A stretch of 45,685 nucleotides of DNA, taken from NCBI RefSeq assembly GCF_938039775.1, contig NZ_CALHTQ010000203.1, forward strand, positions 1-45,685. Direction: 5' to 3'. The first letter of the stretch is position 1. Each line of letters begins with the position of its first letter. Made by a program: the position numbers and the translations under genes. Under the pieces are notes generated by a model that was not told the DNA's origin, ran no database searches, and saw nothing but the letters and a program-made list of their open reading frames with translations. Positions 1-8,976 of this stretch are shown piece by piece. This DNA is from an uncultured Mogibacterium sp. Its GTDB lineage: Bacteria > Bacillota_A > Clostridia > Peptostreptococcales > Anaerovoracaceae.

Positions 1-271
1 TGCCAAGTGGCAGGGTGAAGGTTCCCGACTCGAAGAATGAGAATGGTATCTGTGCGATTACCGCAAAGGTAAGAAGCCTAGAGAAATACTTTTTTCTGTT
101 GGATGTATGCACAAAACCTTCAGCGAGTGCAAGGCACATTGAAGGCGCTGTTATTCTACCAATCAATCTAAGTGCAATATAAATACTGGCATCCGGTGCA
201 AAACACACGGATGCCAGATGATCACAAACCATTGATATTATCGCTATGTATTTGATCTTATTTATGCTCAT
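1..271 (-). CDS. TraX family membrane protein (partial, N-terminal part)
   Basis: Reading leftward from the ATG at 271, an open frame runs uninterrupted off the window edge and gives 90 residues. The protein begins MSINKIKYIAIISMVCDHLA and continues with IGRITAPSMCLALAEGF, then HTSNRKKYFSRLLTFAVIAQ and IPFSFF. This is the pattern of TraX-family integral membrane proteins: an early DH pair, a GR-x-AP segment, an AEG-HT-N-KKY segment and a later IPFS. TraX was first described as the F-pilin acetylase, but most bacterial homologues are of unknown function. The start lies 33 bases downstream of the sortase-anchored gene on the same strand, so the two may be co-transcribed. The C-terminal part is outside the window. 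Family assignment is from motif memory. Confidence 0.75.
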   Translation of the reverse strand, partial: MSINKIKYIAIISMVCDHLASVCFAPDASIYIALRLIGRITAPSMCLALAEGFVHTSNRKKYFSRLLTFAVIAQIPFSFFESGTFTLPLG

Positions 272-304
272 CGTAGAAACCCATCTCACTCTTTGAGATT
301 ATCA

Positions 305-1330
305 TTATCTTACAGAAGTAGCTCTCTTTCTGATGTAGAGTGTGAAGCAGAGACTAATTAGTACTGTCGCAAATACGACTAGCCAAGCAGTGACATTCGT
401 ATTATCTCCAGTCTTTACAGTTTTCTTTGACTTTAACGGAGTATTTTTACTCTGACTAGCAGCTGGCTGCTTCGACTTAGTGTTGGTTATAGTCGTAGTT
501 TTGCCGTCTGCTGAGACATCAACTTTGGAGCTATATCCAGTTGGGACATCGAGTTCTTTAACAGTCCATGTATAGCTATCGTCGAGGTTGTTCCAAGTAT
601 ACGACCAGTTATTTGCAGCATTAAGCTCTACTGGTGTGCCGTAAGCGGTGCCGTCCTTGTACAGCTGAGCCTTTGCGGACGACTCGGAACCATTCTTCCA
701 GATCTTCTTAACCGTGTGTGTCACATATTTGATAGTGGTGTTGTTAAAGGATATAAATCCATTTCTGTCTCCGGTGTAATTCATTGAGCCATCCGGATTG
801 AAGGTTAATCTAACACCGTCGTATGTATAGTAGTTTCCGTTAATCTCAACGTAGTCAAGATCATATGAATACCTACCAGCATAATATTGATAACCATTGA
901 AGTAGCACTTTACAGTATAAACGGTCTTATCATACTTGATGCCTGGAACATCTGTAGGGAGCTCTTCCACTGTAAAAGTTACATATTTTGTCTCAGGTGC
1001 AGGCTGTTTTTCTTTTAAATAATAAGAGACAATACTATCGAAATATACAAAAAAAGTGTTGCCTCCATTACCAATATTTTCGTAAGGCTCGTGTGTAAGC
1101 GGTGAATCGTAATCCTCGTGCTTACGAATGTTGCCTTCGGGATCCTTGATAACTATTTTAAATTTCCCTATGTATTCAGTGGGAACTGGTCCATTATCAA
1201 GAGTTTTAGTGAATTCGGCTGGGTCTGGTTGGTAGCTAGCAAAAACGGAACCCAGTGAAAAAATATTAATCAACATGAGTGTGGTTAATAGCATTGCAAA
1301 TCTTCTGATTGTTCTTTTTGAGTTTGTCAT
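305..1330 (-). CDS. Cna-B/FctA-type surface protein with KTGD sorting signal
   Basis: A 341-residue secreted wall protein. The N-terminus has a basic start and hydrophobic core ending at VFA-SYQ, a typical signal peptide. Residues about 50-200 resemble an FctA (Spy0128-like) isopeptide domain (VTFTVEELP, then IKYDKTVYTV). Residues about 205-285 form a Cna-B domain (VKKIWKNG, then YTWTVKELDVPTGY, then TITNT). A Ser/Lys-rich linker leads to VKTGDNTN, a hydrophobic segment and a final RKRATSVR, a sorting signal without the L and P of LPXTG. The ATG is preceded by AAGGAGAA and a good minus-strand promoter. It is divergent from pilus operon A and could be an accessory pilin or a stand-alone adhesin. 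The ligand cannot be inferred. Confidence 0.85.
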   Translation of the reverse strand: MTNSKRTIRRFAMLLTTLMLINIFSLGSVFASYQPDPAEFTKTLDNGPVPTEYIGKFKIVIKDPEGNIRKHEDYDSPLTHEPYENIGNGGNTFFVYFDSIVSYYLKEKQPAPETKYVTFTVEELPTDVPGIKYDKTVYTVKCYFNGYQYYAGRYSYDLDYVEINGNYYTYDGVRLTFNPDGSMNYTGDRNGFISFNNTTIKYVTHTVKKIWKNGSESSAKAQLYKDGTAYGTPVELNAANNWSYTWNNLDDSYTWTVKELDVPTGYSSKVDVSADGKTTTITNTKSKQPAASQSKNTPLKSKKTVKTGDNTNVTAWLVVFATVLISLCFTLYIRKRATSVR

Positions 1331-1357
1331 AATTTTCTCCTTATATATGTTCTAGGG

Positions 1358-1386
1358 ATTATATCACAATTGGTATAAATGGACAA
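1358..1386 (-). promoter_or_regulatory. Promoter of the minus-strand surface protein gene
   Basis: On the minus strand, TTGTCC (1381-1386) and a perfect TATAAT (1358-1363) are separated by exactly 17 bases. The start codon lies 28 bases beyond the -10. This is a good sigma-A-type match. Between it and the pilus promoter (about 1390-1790) lies AT-rich sequence in which I see no convincing gene. Confidence 0.7.
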
Positions 1387-1794
1387 TTAGGCTGCGTTTT
1401 AACTAATTGTGCATGTAAAAAGTCGTTATAAATTAACTTTATCTTTTAACACTATGACTGTATATGACATCATGTCTCTGTGAAAAAGAGGCATTATCCG
1501 TGAAAATCAACGGTTTAGAGGCGAAACATGTTAAAAATAGCGACGTAAATGATGTTTTGTGGCGCTTCGGAGTATGCATTGCATGAAAACCAGATGCACA
1601 ATCAAATAGGGCGAAAAAAATTGTATTTAAAAAAAACATTTGTGACATAATATCGAAAATTATGCATTGAAATTAAAAAAGTTGTGTAGATTCACTCATG
1701 AGATTAAGTGAACGCAATGGGTACAGAATTATTTAATTTGTCAATACTGTGGTTTTGAGTGGCAACATTGTGAAAAATAGATACAATTTATAGG

Positions 1795-1885
1795 TTTGAT
1801 ATTATTTTATAACTCTGATAAGATACTTTCGAATAGATAGAATCGGTCTTTTTATGGGCTAATGTGTGTAACACAGTCTACATGT
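1795..1885 (+). promoter_or_regulatory. Pilus A promoter and conserved leader element
   Basis: TTTGAT (1795-1800), 15 bases, then TGATAA (1816-1821) is reproduced with identical spacing upstream of pilus operon B at 9311-9337. Downstream similarity continues for about 60 bases, including GTCTTTTTAT at 1847-1856 and AATGTGTGT at 1861-1869. The transcript can form a 9-bp hairpin, UAAUGUGUG pairing with UCUACAUGUUA (about 1860-1889), equivalent to a hairpin in leader B. This is therefore a shared promoter plus a shared initially transcribed element. Whether it binds a protein or acts as RNA is not shown. A small ATTCC/GGAAT hairpin (1921-1939) lies between this element and the start codon. Confidence 0.6.
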
Positions 1886-1999
1886 TATATCAGATAAACG
1901 AATTTATTTGGTAGAGGTTTATTCCCATTAATGAGGAATAGCAAACAGAAAGGAAAGACACTAATGGGTAACTCTGAAGAGATAAAGAAAGGAAGATGT

Positions 2000-3667
2000 A
2001 TGAGTACCAAGCTATTTAAGAGAATGGCTGCGTTGGCACTCTCACTAGCTATTGCGCTAAGTGGATTTGCAATGCCAACATTTGCAGCAACACTTGATTC
2101 AACACTAACAGTAAAGAATGTTGAGACAGGAGCAACTGTAAAAGGTTACAGAATCGTTAAAGAATCTAACGGTAAGTGGGTTGTAGGTAAGACTGGAATC
2201 ACAATCGCTGATCCGGCAAAGCCAACTGCTGCTGAAGTATATGCAATTGCATCTGCTGGAGACTTCACAGGTCTAGATACAGTAACATTTACCGAGACAG
2301 CTGGAAAGTACGTTGCTAACAGCCCTAAGGCAGGTATTTACCTGGTAATGGTAACACCACAGGCAGGAAGCACAGGCGTATACACACCTATGATTGTCAG
2401 CGCTGACTATAAGCAGGATGCTGGCGAGGACAAGTCTTCTGTTCTTGATGTAAACGATGCTAACAAGCAGTTTAAGATCGGAACTACAGCATATGCTAAG
2501 AAGTCAACACCTAAGGTTAAGAAGGAAGTATACAACAAGACTGAGAACGATCAGGTAACTGGTGATGCTACTAAGGCTGGAGACACTCACAAGATTGGAG
2601 ATAAGGTAGAGTTCAAAATTGGAACAGCTATCCCTCTATACACAAGTGACTACAAGAATCCTAAGTTCGAAATCACTGATAAGCTATCAACAGGTCTTGA
2701 GCTAGATCAGACTTCAATCAAGGTATACAACGGAGATCCTGCACCAGCTAAGCTGCTCACAGAAAACACCGATTATACTATCGAAGGCAAGACTGCTACA
2801 GGATTCACAGTAAAGTTTACTAAGACATTCCTTCTAAATAGCGCTGACAAGACTAAGATCAACGTTACTTACAAGGCTACTCTAACTGAGCAGGCTAAGT
2901 CAGGATTCGATCCAAGCACAAATACTGCTACAATCGATTACTCAACATCGCCAACAACTAACGACGGTAAGGATACTGACAGAACTAAGCACTATACATT
3001 CGATATCAATGGAGATGTAGGTACTAAGCTAAACCAGACCAACAGAAAAGAAGAAATCGTTAAAGTTGGTGTAGACGATGAAGGTAACACTGTAACAGAC
3101 GTAGTTACATCTGCTGAAACAACAGCTTCTGCTGGCAAAAAGGCAGGCGCTAAGTTCAGACTTTATAAGAAGGATGCAACTCTAACTTCTGCTGCTGACT
3201 ATAAGAACCACGAGGCAACCCTTCTAGTTAGAAGAGGTCTTGACGCAAGCGACAACATCGCTGATGAATCAGAGACTAAGGCAGACGGTAAGATCAGATT
3301 TAGAGGTATCGACGCTGGTGAGTATGTGCTCGTAGAGACAGAGGCTCCAGAAGGATATGCTAAGAATGAAACTCTAGTTCCAGTTAAGATCAGTGCTGAG
3401 CTAGATGCAGACGGAAATCTAAAGTCATACACAGTAACTATCAATGGAGTTGAAGCTGGAAAGTACGTTGCTACATACGAAAAGGATGAAGTAAAGACTA
3501 CTACAGGAACATATAACCCACTACACTTCAACAACTACAAGCTAGGAACGCTACCAAGCACAGGTGGAATCGGAACATACCTATTCTACATTGTTGGTGC
3601 AGCTCTACTTAGCCTTGCAGTTGCAATGATGGTTAAAAAAAACAAAAGTGAAGCTGCTGTAAAGTAG
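2000..3667 (+). CDS. Major (backbone) pilin A, SpaA/SpaH-like, LPSTGG
   Basis: The predicted shaft subunit of pilus A, polymerised by the downstream class C sortases and cell-wall anchored. The ATG at 2000 gives 555 residues and a classical signal peptide ending PTFA-ATLD. In-frame ATGs at 1964 (also with a plausible Shine-Dalgarno) and 1931 (none) would only add a polar tail. The order is an N-terminal domain, a PKVKKEVYNK segment likely holding the pilin-motif lysine, a D2-type isopeptide domain (IGDKVEFKI, then FEITDKLSTGLELD), and a C-terminal Cna-B domain with E-box YVLVETEAPEGYA. It ends LPSTGGIG, a hydrophobic segment and KKNKSEAAVK. It is the first gene of the operon. Which lysine forms the intersubunit bond is inference. 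Confidence 0.9.
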   Translation: MSTKLFKRMAALALSLAIALSGFAMPTFAATLDSTLTVKNVETGATVKGYRIVKESNGKWVVGKTGITIADPAKPTAAEVYAIASAGDFTGLDTVTFTETAGKYVANSPKAGIYLVMVTPQAGSTGVYTPMIVSADYKQDAGEDKSSVLDVNDANKQFKIGTTAYAKKSTPKVKKEVYNKTENDQVTGDATKAGDTHKIGDKVEFKIGTAIPLYTSDYKNPKFEITDKLSTGLELDQTSIKVYNGDPAPAKLLTENTDYTIEGKTATGFTVKFTKTFLLNSADKTKINVTYKATLTEQAKSGFDPSTNTATIDYSTSPTTNDGKDTDRTKHYTFDINGDVGTKLNQTNRKEEIVKVGVDDEGNTVTDVVTSAETTASAGKKAGAKFRLYKKDATLTSAADYKNHEATLLVRRGLDASDNIADESETKADGKIRFRGIDAGEYVLVETEAPEGYAKNETLVPVKISAELDADGNLKSYTVTINGVEAGKYVATYEKDEVKTTTGTYNPLHFNNYKLGTLPSTGGIGTYLFYIVGAALLSLAVAMMVKKNKSEAAVK

Positions 3668-3681
3668 TGATTTAATGCGGG

Positions 3682-3726
3682 TGCGGATAAGTACACTTAT
3701 AGTTAAGACTCTTATCCGCATCTTTT
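3682..3726 (+). terminator. Intra-operon hairpin between pilin and sortase
   Basis: TGCGGATAAG (3682-3691) pairs perfectly with CTTATCCGCA (3711-3720) and is followed by TCTTTT. It sits between the major pilin stop and the first sortase start. A leaky terminator or mRNA-end stabiliser here would raise pilin relative to sortase and minor pilins. No new promoter is obvious in the remaining 36 bases before the sortase. Confidence 0.6.
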
Positions 3727-3762
3727 AAAAGAAGGATATTAGAACAAGAGTAGTGAATTTTA

Positions 3763-4644
3763 ATGCAGGCTAAAGAGAAACAGAACTTTATTACAAGAAA
3801 CAAGAGCTATATCGGAATTGCGCTTCTGTTTATCATCGGACTTTCTGTAATGATGTATCCGCTTGTGAGTAACTGGTGGAACCAGAGATTTGCAAGACAG
3901 ATGATGCAGAGCTATGACAGGGCGATAAAGAACGGAAACAATGATTTCGATGAGGCGCTAGAAAGAGCAAGGGTATATAATCGCGAACTTTCGCCTAAAG
4001 CCGTTCCAGATGCATTTTCATCCAAGGAGAATAAGAGGGACTTGGAGTACGAAAAGTGTCTGAATATCAATAAAGACAGCATGATGGGATACATAATAAT
4101 CCCGTCCATAGATGTGGAATTACCAATATTCCACTACACCAACGAGGAAGTATTCCAGAAAGGTGTAGGACATCTGTGCGGAAGCAGTCTTCCAATCGGC
4201 GGCGAAGGAACACATGCGGTACTCTCGGCACATCGAGGTCTACCTAGTGCAAAGCTGTTTACGGATTTGGATTTACTCAAGAAGGGCGACAAATTCTACC
4301 TGCATATAATGGACAAGAAAATGGCGTATAAGGTAGACAGCATAAAGGTCGTTAAACCCAGCAACACTAAGTCGCTTCAGGTTCAGAGGGGCAAAGACTA
4401 CGTAACGCTTGTAACTTGTACACCGTATGGCGTTAATTCACACCGACTACTTGTTCGCGGACATCGAGTTCCTTACGATGGACAGAATGCTTCAGTGAAA
4501 AGAACCAATATAGGGCACATTTTAAAGGTAATTTTATGTATACTTGTTGGATGCGGTATCGCAATATTCATAGGAAGGATTTTGGACAAGAGGAAGAAGT
4601 CCACAAATAGTAGATGGAAACACAAAACACAAAAAACAAGCTAA
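3763..4644 (+). CDS. Class C (pilin-polymerising) sortase 1 of pilus A
   Basis: A 293-residue membrane transpeptidase that joins pilin sorting signals to a lysine of the next subunit. There are two membrane segments (about 16-36 and 253-271), the N- and C-terminal anchors typical of class C. The catalytic triad is His157 (LSAHRG), Cys219 (VTCTPYGVNSHR) and Arg228. The GYIIIPSIDVELPIFH and SLPIGGEGTHAVL segments are typical sortase-fold strands. A lid-like aspartate/aromatic pair may be PDAF at 82-85. It overlaps the next sortase gene by 31 bases, implying coupled expression. The start is the only early ATG. Confidence 0.93.
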   Translation: MQAKEKQNFITRNKSYIGIALLFIIGLSVMMYPLVSNWWNQRFARQMMQSYDRAIKNGNNDFDEALERARVYNRELSPKAVPDAFSSKENKRDLEYEKCLNINKDSMMGYIIIPSIDVELPIFHYTNEEVFQKGVGHLCGSSLPIGGEGTHAVLSAHRGLPSAKLFTDLDLLKKGDKFYLHIMDKKMAYKVDSIKVVKPSNTKSLQVQRGKDYVTLVTCTPYGVNSHRLLVRGHRVPYDGQNASVKRTNIGHILKVILCILVGCGIAIFIGRILDKRKKSTNSRWKHKTQKTS

Positions 4645-5462
4645 AGGGGAAGCTGTTTAACCTTGTAATCGTTCTGTTGTTTATATCAGGAGCGGCGGTG
4701 GTACTGTACCCTGCAGTCAGTGATTTATGGAATAGTCAGTGGAACAATCGCATGAAGTCGATTTACGACAAGTCGGTTAACCTCTATTCCGAGGACACGC
4801 TTAAGGACGAATGGAGCAAGGCGAAGGCATACAATGCACAGCATACGGTCAACACCGTGAAGGATGCTTTTGACAACGATGAGTACATCAAGACTCATCC
4901 GTACAGTGACCTTTTAAATCCCAGCAAAAATGGCGTCATGGGCTATGTTGAGATTCCGAAAATCGATCAGGAAATCATCATATATCATGGCACATCGTCT
5001 AAATCATTAGAGCGAGGTGCGGGACACGTCGAAGGAACTAGCCTTCCGATTGGCGGCAAGAGTTCACACGCAGTAATTGCTGCGCATAGAGGACTGCCGG
5101 GAGCTAAGCTTTTTACGGATTTAGACCAATTAAAAAAGGGCGATAATTTCTATTTAAGAATTTTAGACAAGAAACTTGCGTATCGAATAGATCAAATCAG
5201 GACCGTAGAGCCTAAAGAGCTCAGCGATCTTGAGATATTTGATGGCAAGGACTATGTCACACTGCTAACCTGCACTCCTTATGGGGTTAACACTCATCGT
5301 CTCATGGTTAGAGGCCATAGAGTGCCATACACAGATCATGATGGCGTGAGATCGCCACTATTGGTCTTCTTGAATTCATGGCAGTTCAAGCTAATGGTTG
5401 CAGCAGCAGTAATCATAATTGCGATAATCTTCATGCGTAAGCAGAGGAAAAGCCGCAGTTAG
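4614..5462 (+). CDS. Class C (pilin-polymerising) sortase 2 of pilus A
   Basis: A 282-residue paralogue of the preceding sortase. It shares GYVEIPKID, SLPIGGKSSHAVIAAHRG and VTLLTCTPYGVNTHRLMVRG. The catalytic residues are His158, Cys220 and Arg229. Membrane segments lie near 13-33 and 255-275, followed by a basic tail (RKQRKSRS). KDAF at 83-86 aligns with the PDAF of sortase 1 and may be the lid tip. Its start lies inside the end of sortase 1, out of frame. Multiple class C sortases in one pilus locus are known in Gram-positive pilus islands, where one may favour the shaft and another an ancillary pilin. Which does which here is unknown. Confidence 0.92.
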   Translation: METQNTKNKLKGKLFNLVIVLLFISGAAVVLYPAVSDLWNSQWNNRMKSIYDKSVNLYSEDTLKDEWSKAKAYNAQHTVNTVKDAFDNDEYIKTHPYSDLLNPSKNGVMGYVEIPKIDQEIIIYHGTSSKSLERGAGHVEGTSLPIGGKSSHAVIAAHRGLPGAKLFTDLDQLKKGDNFYLRILDKKLAYRIDQIRTVEPKELSDLEIFDGKDYVTLLTCTPYGVNTHRLMVRGHRVPYTDHDGVRSPLLVFLNSWQFKLMVAAAVIIIAIIFMRKQRKSRS

Positions 5463-5486
5463 TGTGAGAGATAGGACATTGAAATA

Positions 5487-6560
5487 ATGCGAAATGATAG
5501 TATGGTAAAGTTTAAAAAATCTATATGGATAGTAGTGCTTTGCTCGCTGATTATGACTATGTTATCAGTGCAGAGTGTTATGGCAGCGCATCCTGATCTA
5601 GTTCCAGATGTAGATACTAGCAGACAGGACTCGCTTACTATTAACCTCGTGTACCACAAGGACAGAGTCAATCATGTGGCAGTTCCAGGCGCTACATTTG
5701 AAATACACAAGGTTGCGAACTTGACCACTAGTGGAGGAAGTGCAAAGTACAGAGCGGCGGCTGATTTTGCTTCAGCTAACGTCAAGTATAACGGGCTTAC
5801 CAAAGAGTCTTCTGCTGTAGCTGCTAAGAAGCTATCAGCGATAGTTGACAGGGACAGCTTGGCGGGCACTTCAGGGATTACCAATACTCAGGGACGCGTG
5901 TCTTTTTCGGGACTATCACACGGAATTTACCTAGTAAGACAGACTGGCGCTACAGGTCACGCTAAAGCGTATCATCCAGTAGAGCCGTATCTAGTTGTCG
6001 TTCCAGGAATCGAGAGAGTTAACAACGAGAACCAGTGGAAATACGACGTTACACTGGAGCCTAAGGTCGCTCTAGTAAAGAAGGATGTTCCACCTGTCGA
6101 GGTTGCTTTCAAGCTTACTAAGAAGCTCGAGGGCAAGGACCTTAAGAAGGGAATGTTCAAATTTACACTTAAGGAAGCAGATTCAAACTGGAAGGTTAAA
6201 GCCAATGGCCTAACCAAGACAGTTTCAAATGAAAGCGATGGCGGAATTCTGTTCAGATTTAACATCGCCAAAGAAGGAACTTACAACTATATAGTTACAG
6301 AGGTAAATGACAGTCAGCGTGATATAGTTTACGACAAGCGTGAGGTACGAGTTGTTGTTACGGTTTATGAAACGGAAGAAGGTCAGCTCAAGGTGAGAGA
6401 TATTCAGCAGCAAGGCGATGGTGTCTTTACCAACAAGTATAGACGTATAATCATTAAGACCGGAGACACAACAAGGCTTGCGATTTATGCAGTCGCACTT
6501 GTGGGTGCCTTGACAACATTAGTGGTATTAGTGAAGAAGAGAAAGAAAAAGGACTCCTAA
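5487..6560 (+). CDS. Minor/basal pilin A with FctA domain and KTGD signal
   Basis: A 357-residue secreted protein with a signal peptide ending VMA-AHPD. The N-terminal half is Cna-B-like (VPGATFEIHKVANL, then GIYLVRQTGATGHAKAYH) and resembles the small basal pilin of operon B. Residues about 205-315 form an FctA/Spy0128-type isopeptide domain (FKFTLKEADS, then GTYNYIVTEVNDS, then VVVTVYETEEG, ending FTNKY). The C-terminus is IIKTGDTTR, a hydrophobic segment and KKRKKKDS. The KTGD signal differs from the LPxTGG of the shaft and tip subunits, which suits a basal subunit handled by the wall-anchoring sortase. That role is inferred. The ribosome site is weak, so coupling from the sortase 24 bases upstream is likely. 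Confidence 0.85.
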   Translation: MRNDSMVKFKKSIWIVVLCSLIMTMLSVQSVMAAHPDLVPDVDTSRQDSLTINLVYHKDRVNHVAVPGATFEIHKVANLTTSGGSAKYRAAADFASANVKYNGLTKESSAVAAKKLSAIVDRDSLAGTSGITNTQGRVSFSGLSHGIYLVRQTGATGHAKAYHPVEPYLVVVPGIERVNNENQWKYDVTLEPKVALVKKDVPPVEVAFKLTKKLEGKDLKKGMFKFTLKEADSNWKVKANGLTKTVSNESDGGILFRFNIAKEGTYNYIVTEVNDSQRDIVYDKREVRVVVTVYETEEGQLKVRDIQQQGDGVFTNKYRRIIIKTGDTTRLAIYAVALVGALTTLVVLVKKRKKKDS

Positions 6561-6598
6561 TTTACAAGGGTTTACAGTGGATATTAGGAGAATTGCTT

Positions 6599-8902
6599 AT
6601 GAGTAAAAAGACATTTAAGAAAAGCGTTACATCGATTTTCATCGCCGTTGTACTCATTGTAAGTTTGATACCGTTATCGAGTTTGCCTGGTGTGGGAGTA
6701 CAGACATACGGATCAGATGAGAACATAGAGTTCAAGATTTCACCTCAGAAGGACAGCTACAGTGTGGGCGAGGTGGTATCTGTTACAGCGGCATACAAGA
6801 ATATCGATGCGAGTAGTGCGGAGAAAAACTTCTCCATCAATCTTGAATATAGCAAAGAAGAGTTGGAATTGACCTCTGGTGCGGAATCACAGTCCGTACA
6901 GCTTAAGGGTGGAAATTCTGAAAACTTTGAGTATAAATTCAAGGTTAAGAAGAAGACCGCAAAGCTCAACGATAAGATAAAGATAAAAGTAGCAGAGAAA
7001 ACAGGAACATCTAGTTTCAGAAGTAGAGCTATGGCTACTGCCAGGAGAGCACCTAGTGTACCTAGGACGGCAACAATCCCTACTGCTGATATTCTAGAAC
7101 ACAATAAGCGTATCGACTACCTCGGTGATGGAGTTAAGAACAACGACACGACTGTGGCTGAAAACCACAAGAAAGACGTTAATGACTTATATCGTATCTA
7201 TGTTGACGTTACTGGTAAATCGATTGAGAAACAGCCGTTTGACATCCTATTCGTAATTGACCGTTCGTCCAGTATGAAAGAACGTGATATGTACAGTACT
7301 CGTACTAATAGCTACGTTAGGAGAGACGAAGCAGCTTCGGAGATGCTAAATGGGTATCCCGGTAAGGAAGGTTTGCTAAGAGAGCTACTTGATCTAAATC
7401 CAGGTAATCAGATTTCTGTAATATCCTTTTTTGGATATAGACCGAATACTAACTACAGAGATGATGCTAAAATTGAAAGAGGCTGGGGGCGAAACAGTGC
7501 CAATGTAGATATTAGTGCGATGAATGAGCAAGGAACTAACTACAGTGCGGGACTTGCACAGGCATCAGATATGTTTAACGACCCTGCTGTAAAGAACAAT
7601 GGCCACAGAAAACTCATGGTATTCGTATCAGACGGTGTTCCTACATTCTATGTAGATGATAATGAACAAAGAGGCGGCTGGGGTGACGTCGAGCGTTGGG
7701 CTGGACCATCTAAGGAGCCTACTAGGAAGAGGATTAATAAGTTCATTGCAGAACACAAGGATGTAATGATTCATACCGTAGGGGTTTCCAGGGATATCAA
7801 TGGTGCAACCACAACGAGTAACCCTGAGCTACTAAAGTACATGGCTCAGAAGAGTGGCGGACAGTATATCGGAGTATACAACAATGCTAACCTGTACGAA
7901 GAAGTTAAGAAACTGCTAGAAGCAAATATGGTTAACGTACTCAATATCACTGATGAGCTTAGCGACTCTGTAGAATTTTTCAATGTTCAGCCTGATATCA
8001 GGGTAGTACGTACGGAAAAGGCTACTGGCAGTGAAGTTGTACTTTATGACAATGGTGTCAGCACGGCAGCCAATATGAACAATGGTCATAAGATCATCGA
8101 ATCGGTTACATTTACACCATCTACTGCAGCAGATACAACGGGCAAGATGGAGCTAAAGTTCCATAAGGACGAAAAGGTCGACAGTAAGTACAAGTACACT
8201 CTTTCGTATAATGTAAAGGTTACTGACAAGGCATACGAAAAGTATGAAACAAACGGGTACGATTCAACTGGAGACACAGATACCGACTACGGAACTAACA
8301 AGACAAGTTCTGGAAAGGCTGGATTTAGAGCAAACAAGTCCGCAAGGATTAACTATGAGTTCCAGGATGAGAAGATCGAAGAGCCGTATAAGCATCCAGT
8401 AGTACAGATTGCAGACTCTACGTTCGTTCTTGAGAAGACTGACAACACTGGTACAACACAGCTCAAAGGTGCAAAGTTCGATATCTATAAGGCGTCGGCA
8501 CAGGGCACTGCTGGGGCGGTAAAGATACCGAATACAACCGATAAATGGGGAATTCCATTCAAGACTAATCTAGTAGTAGATAAGAAGATTGATGTAACAG
8601 CTCCAGTCGGTGAGTACTATATAGTAGAGACGGAAGCACCAGAGGGTTACTCTATCATTCCTGAGCCTATCAAGGTTAAGGTTAAGAGAAACTCCGTGGA
8701 AGTTACATCTGGGGAATCTTGGACAGAGACAACTGCTGCTAATCCAAGTGCAAATGCACTTGCGAAGCTGAGAATTAAGGATAATCCGCTATACGAACTG
8801 CCAAAGGCAGGTGGAATTGGAACTTACTTGTTCTACCTCAGTGGAGCTTTCTGTATGACTGCAGCGTGGATGTTCTTCAGAAGAAGACGTAGTGAGGCTT
8901 AG
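6599..8902 (+). CDS. Pilus A tip adhesin with von Willebrand A domain, LPKAGG
   Basis: A 767-residue predicted tip pilin. The ATG at 6599 follows AGGAG with proper spacing; a TTG two codons earlier is less likely. A signal peptide is followed by an N-terminal Ig-like region, then a vWA domain (about 210-450). Its metal-ion-dependent adhesion site is intact: VIDRSSSM (DxSxS), a threonine in NEQGTNYSAG and an aspartate in VSDGVPT. A beta-rich region and a C-terminal Cna-B domain (LEKTDNTG, then YYIVETEAPEGYS) follow. It ends LPKAGGIG, a hydrophobic segment and RRRRSEA, closely like the major pilin A signal. vWA tip pilins such as RrgA bind host matrix; the ligand here is unknown. It is the last gene of operon A. 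Confidence 0.9.
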   Translation: MSKKTFKKSVTSIFIAVVLIVSLIPLSSLPGVGVQTYGSDENIEFKISPQKDSYSVGEVVSVTAAYKNIDASSAEKNFSINLEYSKEELELTSGAESQSVQLKGGNSENFEYKFKVKKKTAKLNDKIKIKVAEKTGTSSFRSRAMATARRAPSVPRTATIPTADILEHNKRIDYLGDGVKNNDTTVAENHKKDVNDLYRIYVDVTGKSIEKQPFDILFVIDRSSSMKERDMYSTRTNSYVRRDEAASEMLNGYPGKEGLLRELLDLNPGNQISVISFFGYRPNTNYRDDAKIERGWGRNSANVDISAMNEQGTNYSAGLAQASDMFNDPAVKNNGHRKLMVFVSDGVPTFYVDDNEQRGGWGDVERWAGPSKEPTRKRINKFIAEHKDVMIHTVGVSRDINGATTTSNPELLKYMAQKSGGQYIGVYNNANLYEEVKKLLEANMVNVLNITDELSDSVEFFNVQPDIRVVRTEKATGSEVVLYDNGVSTAANMNNGHKIIESVTFTPSTAADTTGKMELKFHKDEKVDSKYKYTLSYNVKVTDKAYEKYETNGYDSTGDTDTDYGTNKTSSGKAGFRANKSARINYEFQDEKIEEPYKHPVVQIADSTFVLEKTDNTGTTQLKGAKFDIYKASAQGTAGAVKIPNTTDKWGIPFKTNLVVDKKIDVTAPVGEYYIVETEAPEGYSIIPEPIKVKVKRNSVEVTSGESWTETTAANPSANALAKLRIKDNPLYELPKAGGIGTYLFYLSGAFCMTAAWMFFRRRRSEA

Positions 8903-8935
8903 ACAGTTACAAAGTGCGGATAATTAATTGATATT

Positions 8936-8976
8936 TACCATCCTTACTAGATAGTGAGTAAGGGTGGTATTTTTTA
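8936..8976 (+). terminator. Terminator of pilus operon A
   Basis: TACCATCCTTACT (8936-8948) pairs, with one G-U, with AGTAAGGGTGGTA (8957-8969), followed by a run of T. Confidence 0.85.

Noticed and set aside
3..182. Plus-strand open frame at the left edge
   Set aside because: The opposite strand of the same interval encodes a clear TraX-like protein, so this is its antisense shadow.
186..217. Inverted repeat CTGGCATCCG / CGGATGCCAG resembling a terminator
   Set aside because: It lies inside the TraX-like coding sequence and has no clear T tract.
1439..1648. 69-codon minus-strand frame in the divergent region
   Set aside because: No ribosome site and no protein-like character; the region is promoter-proximal and AT-rich.
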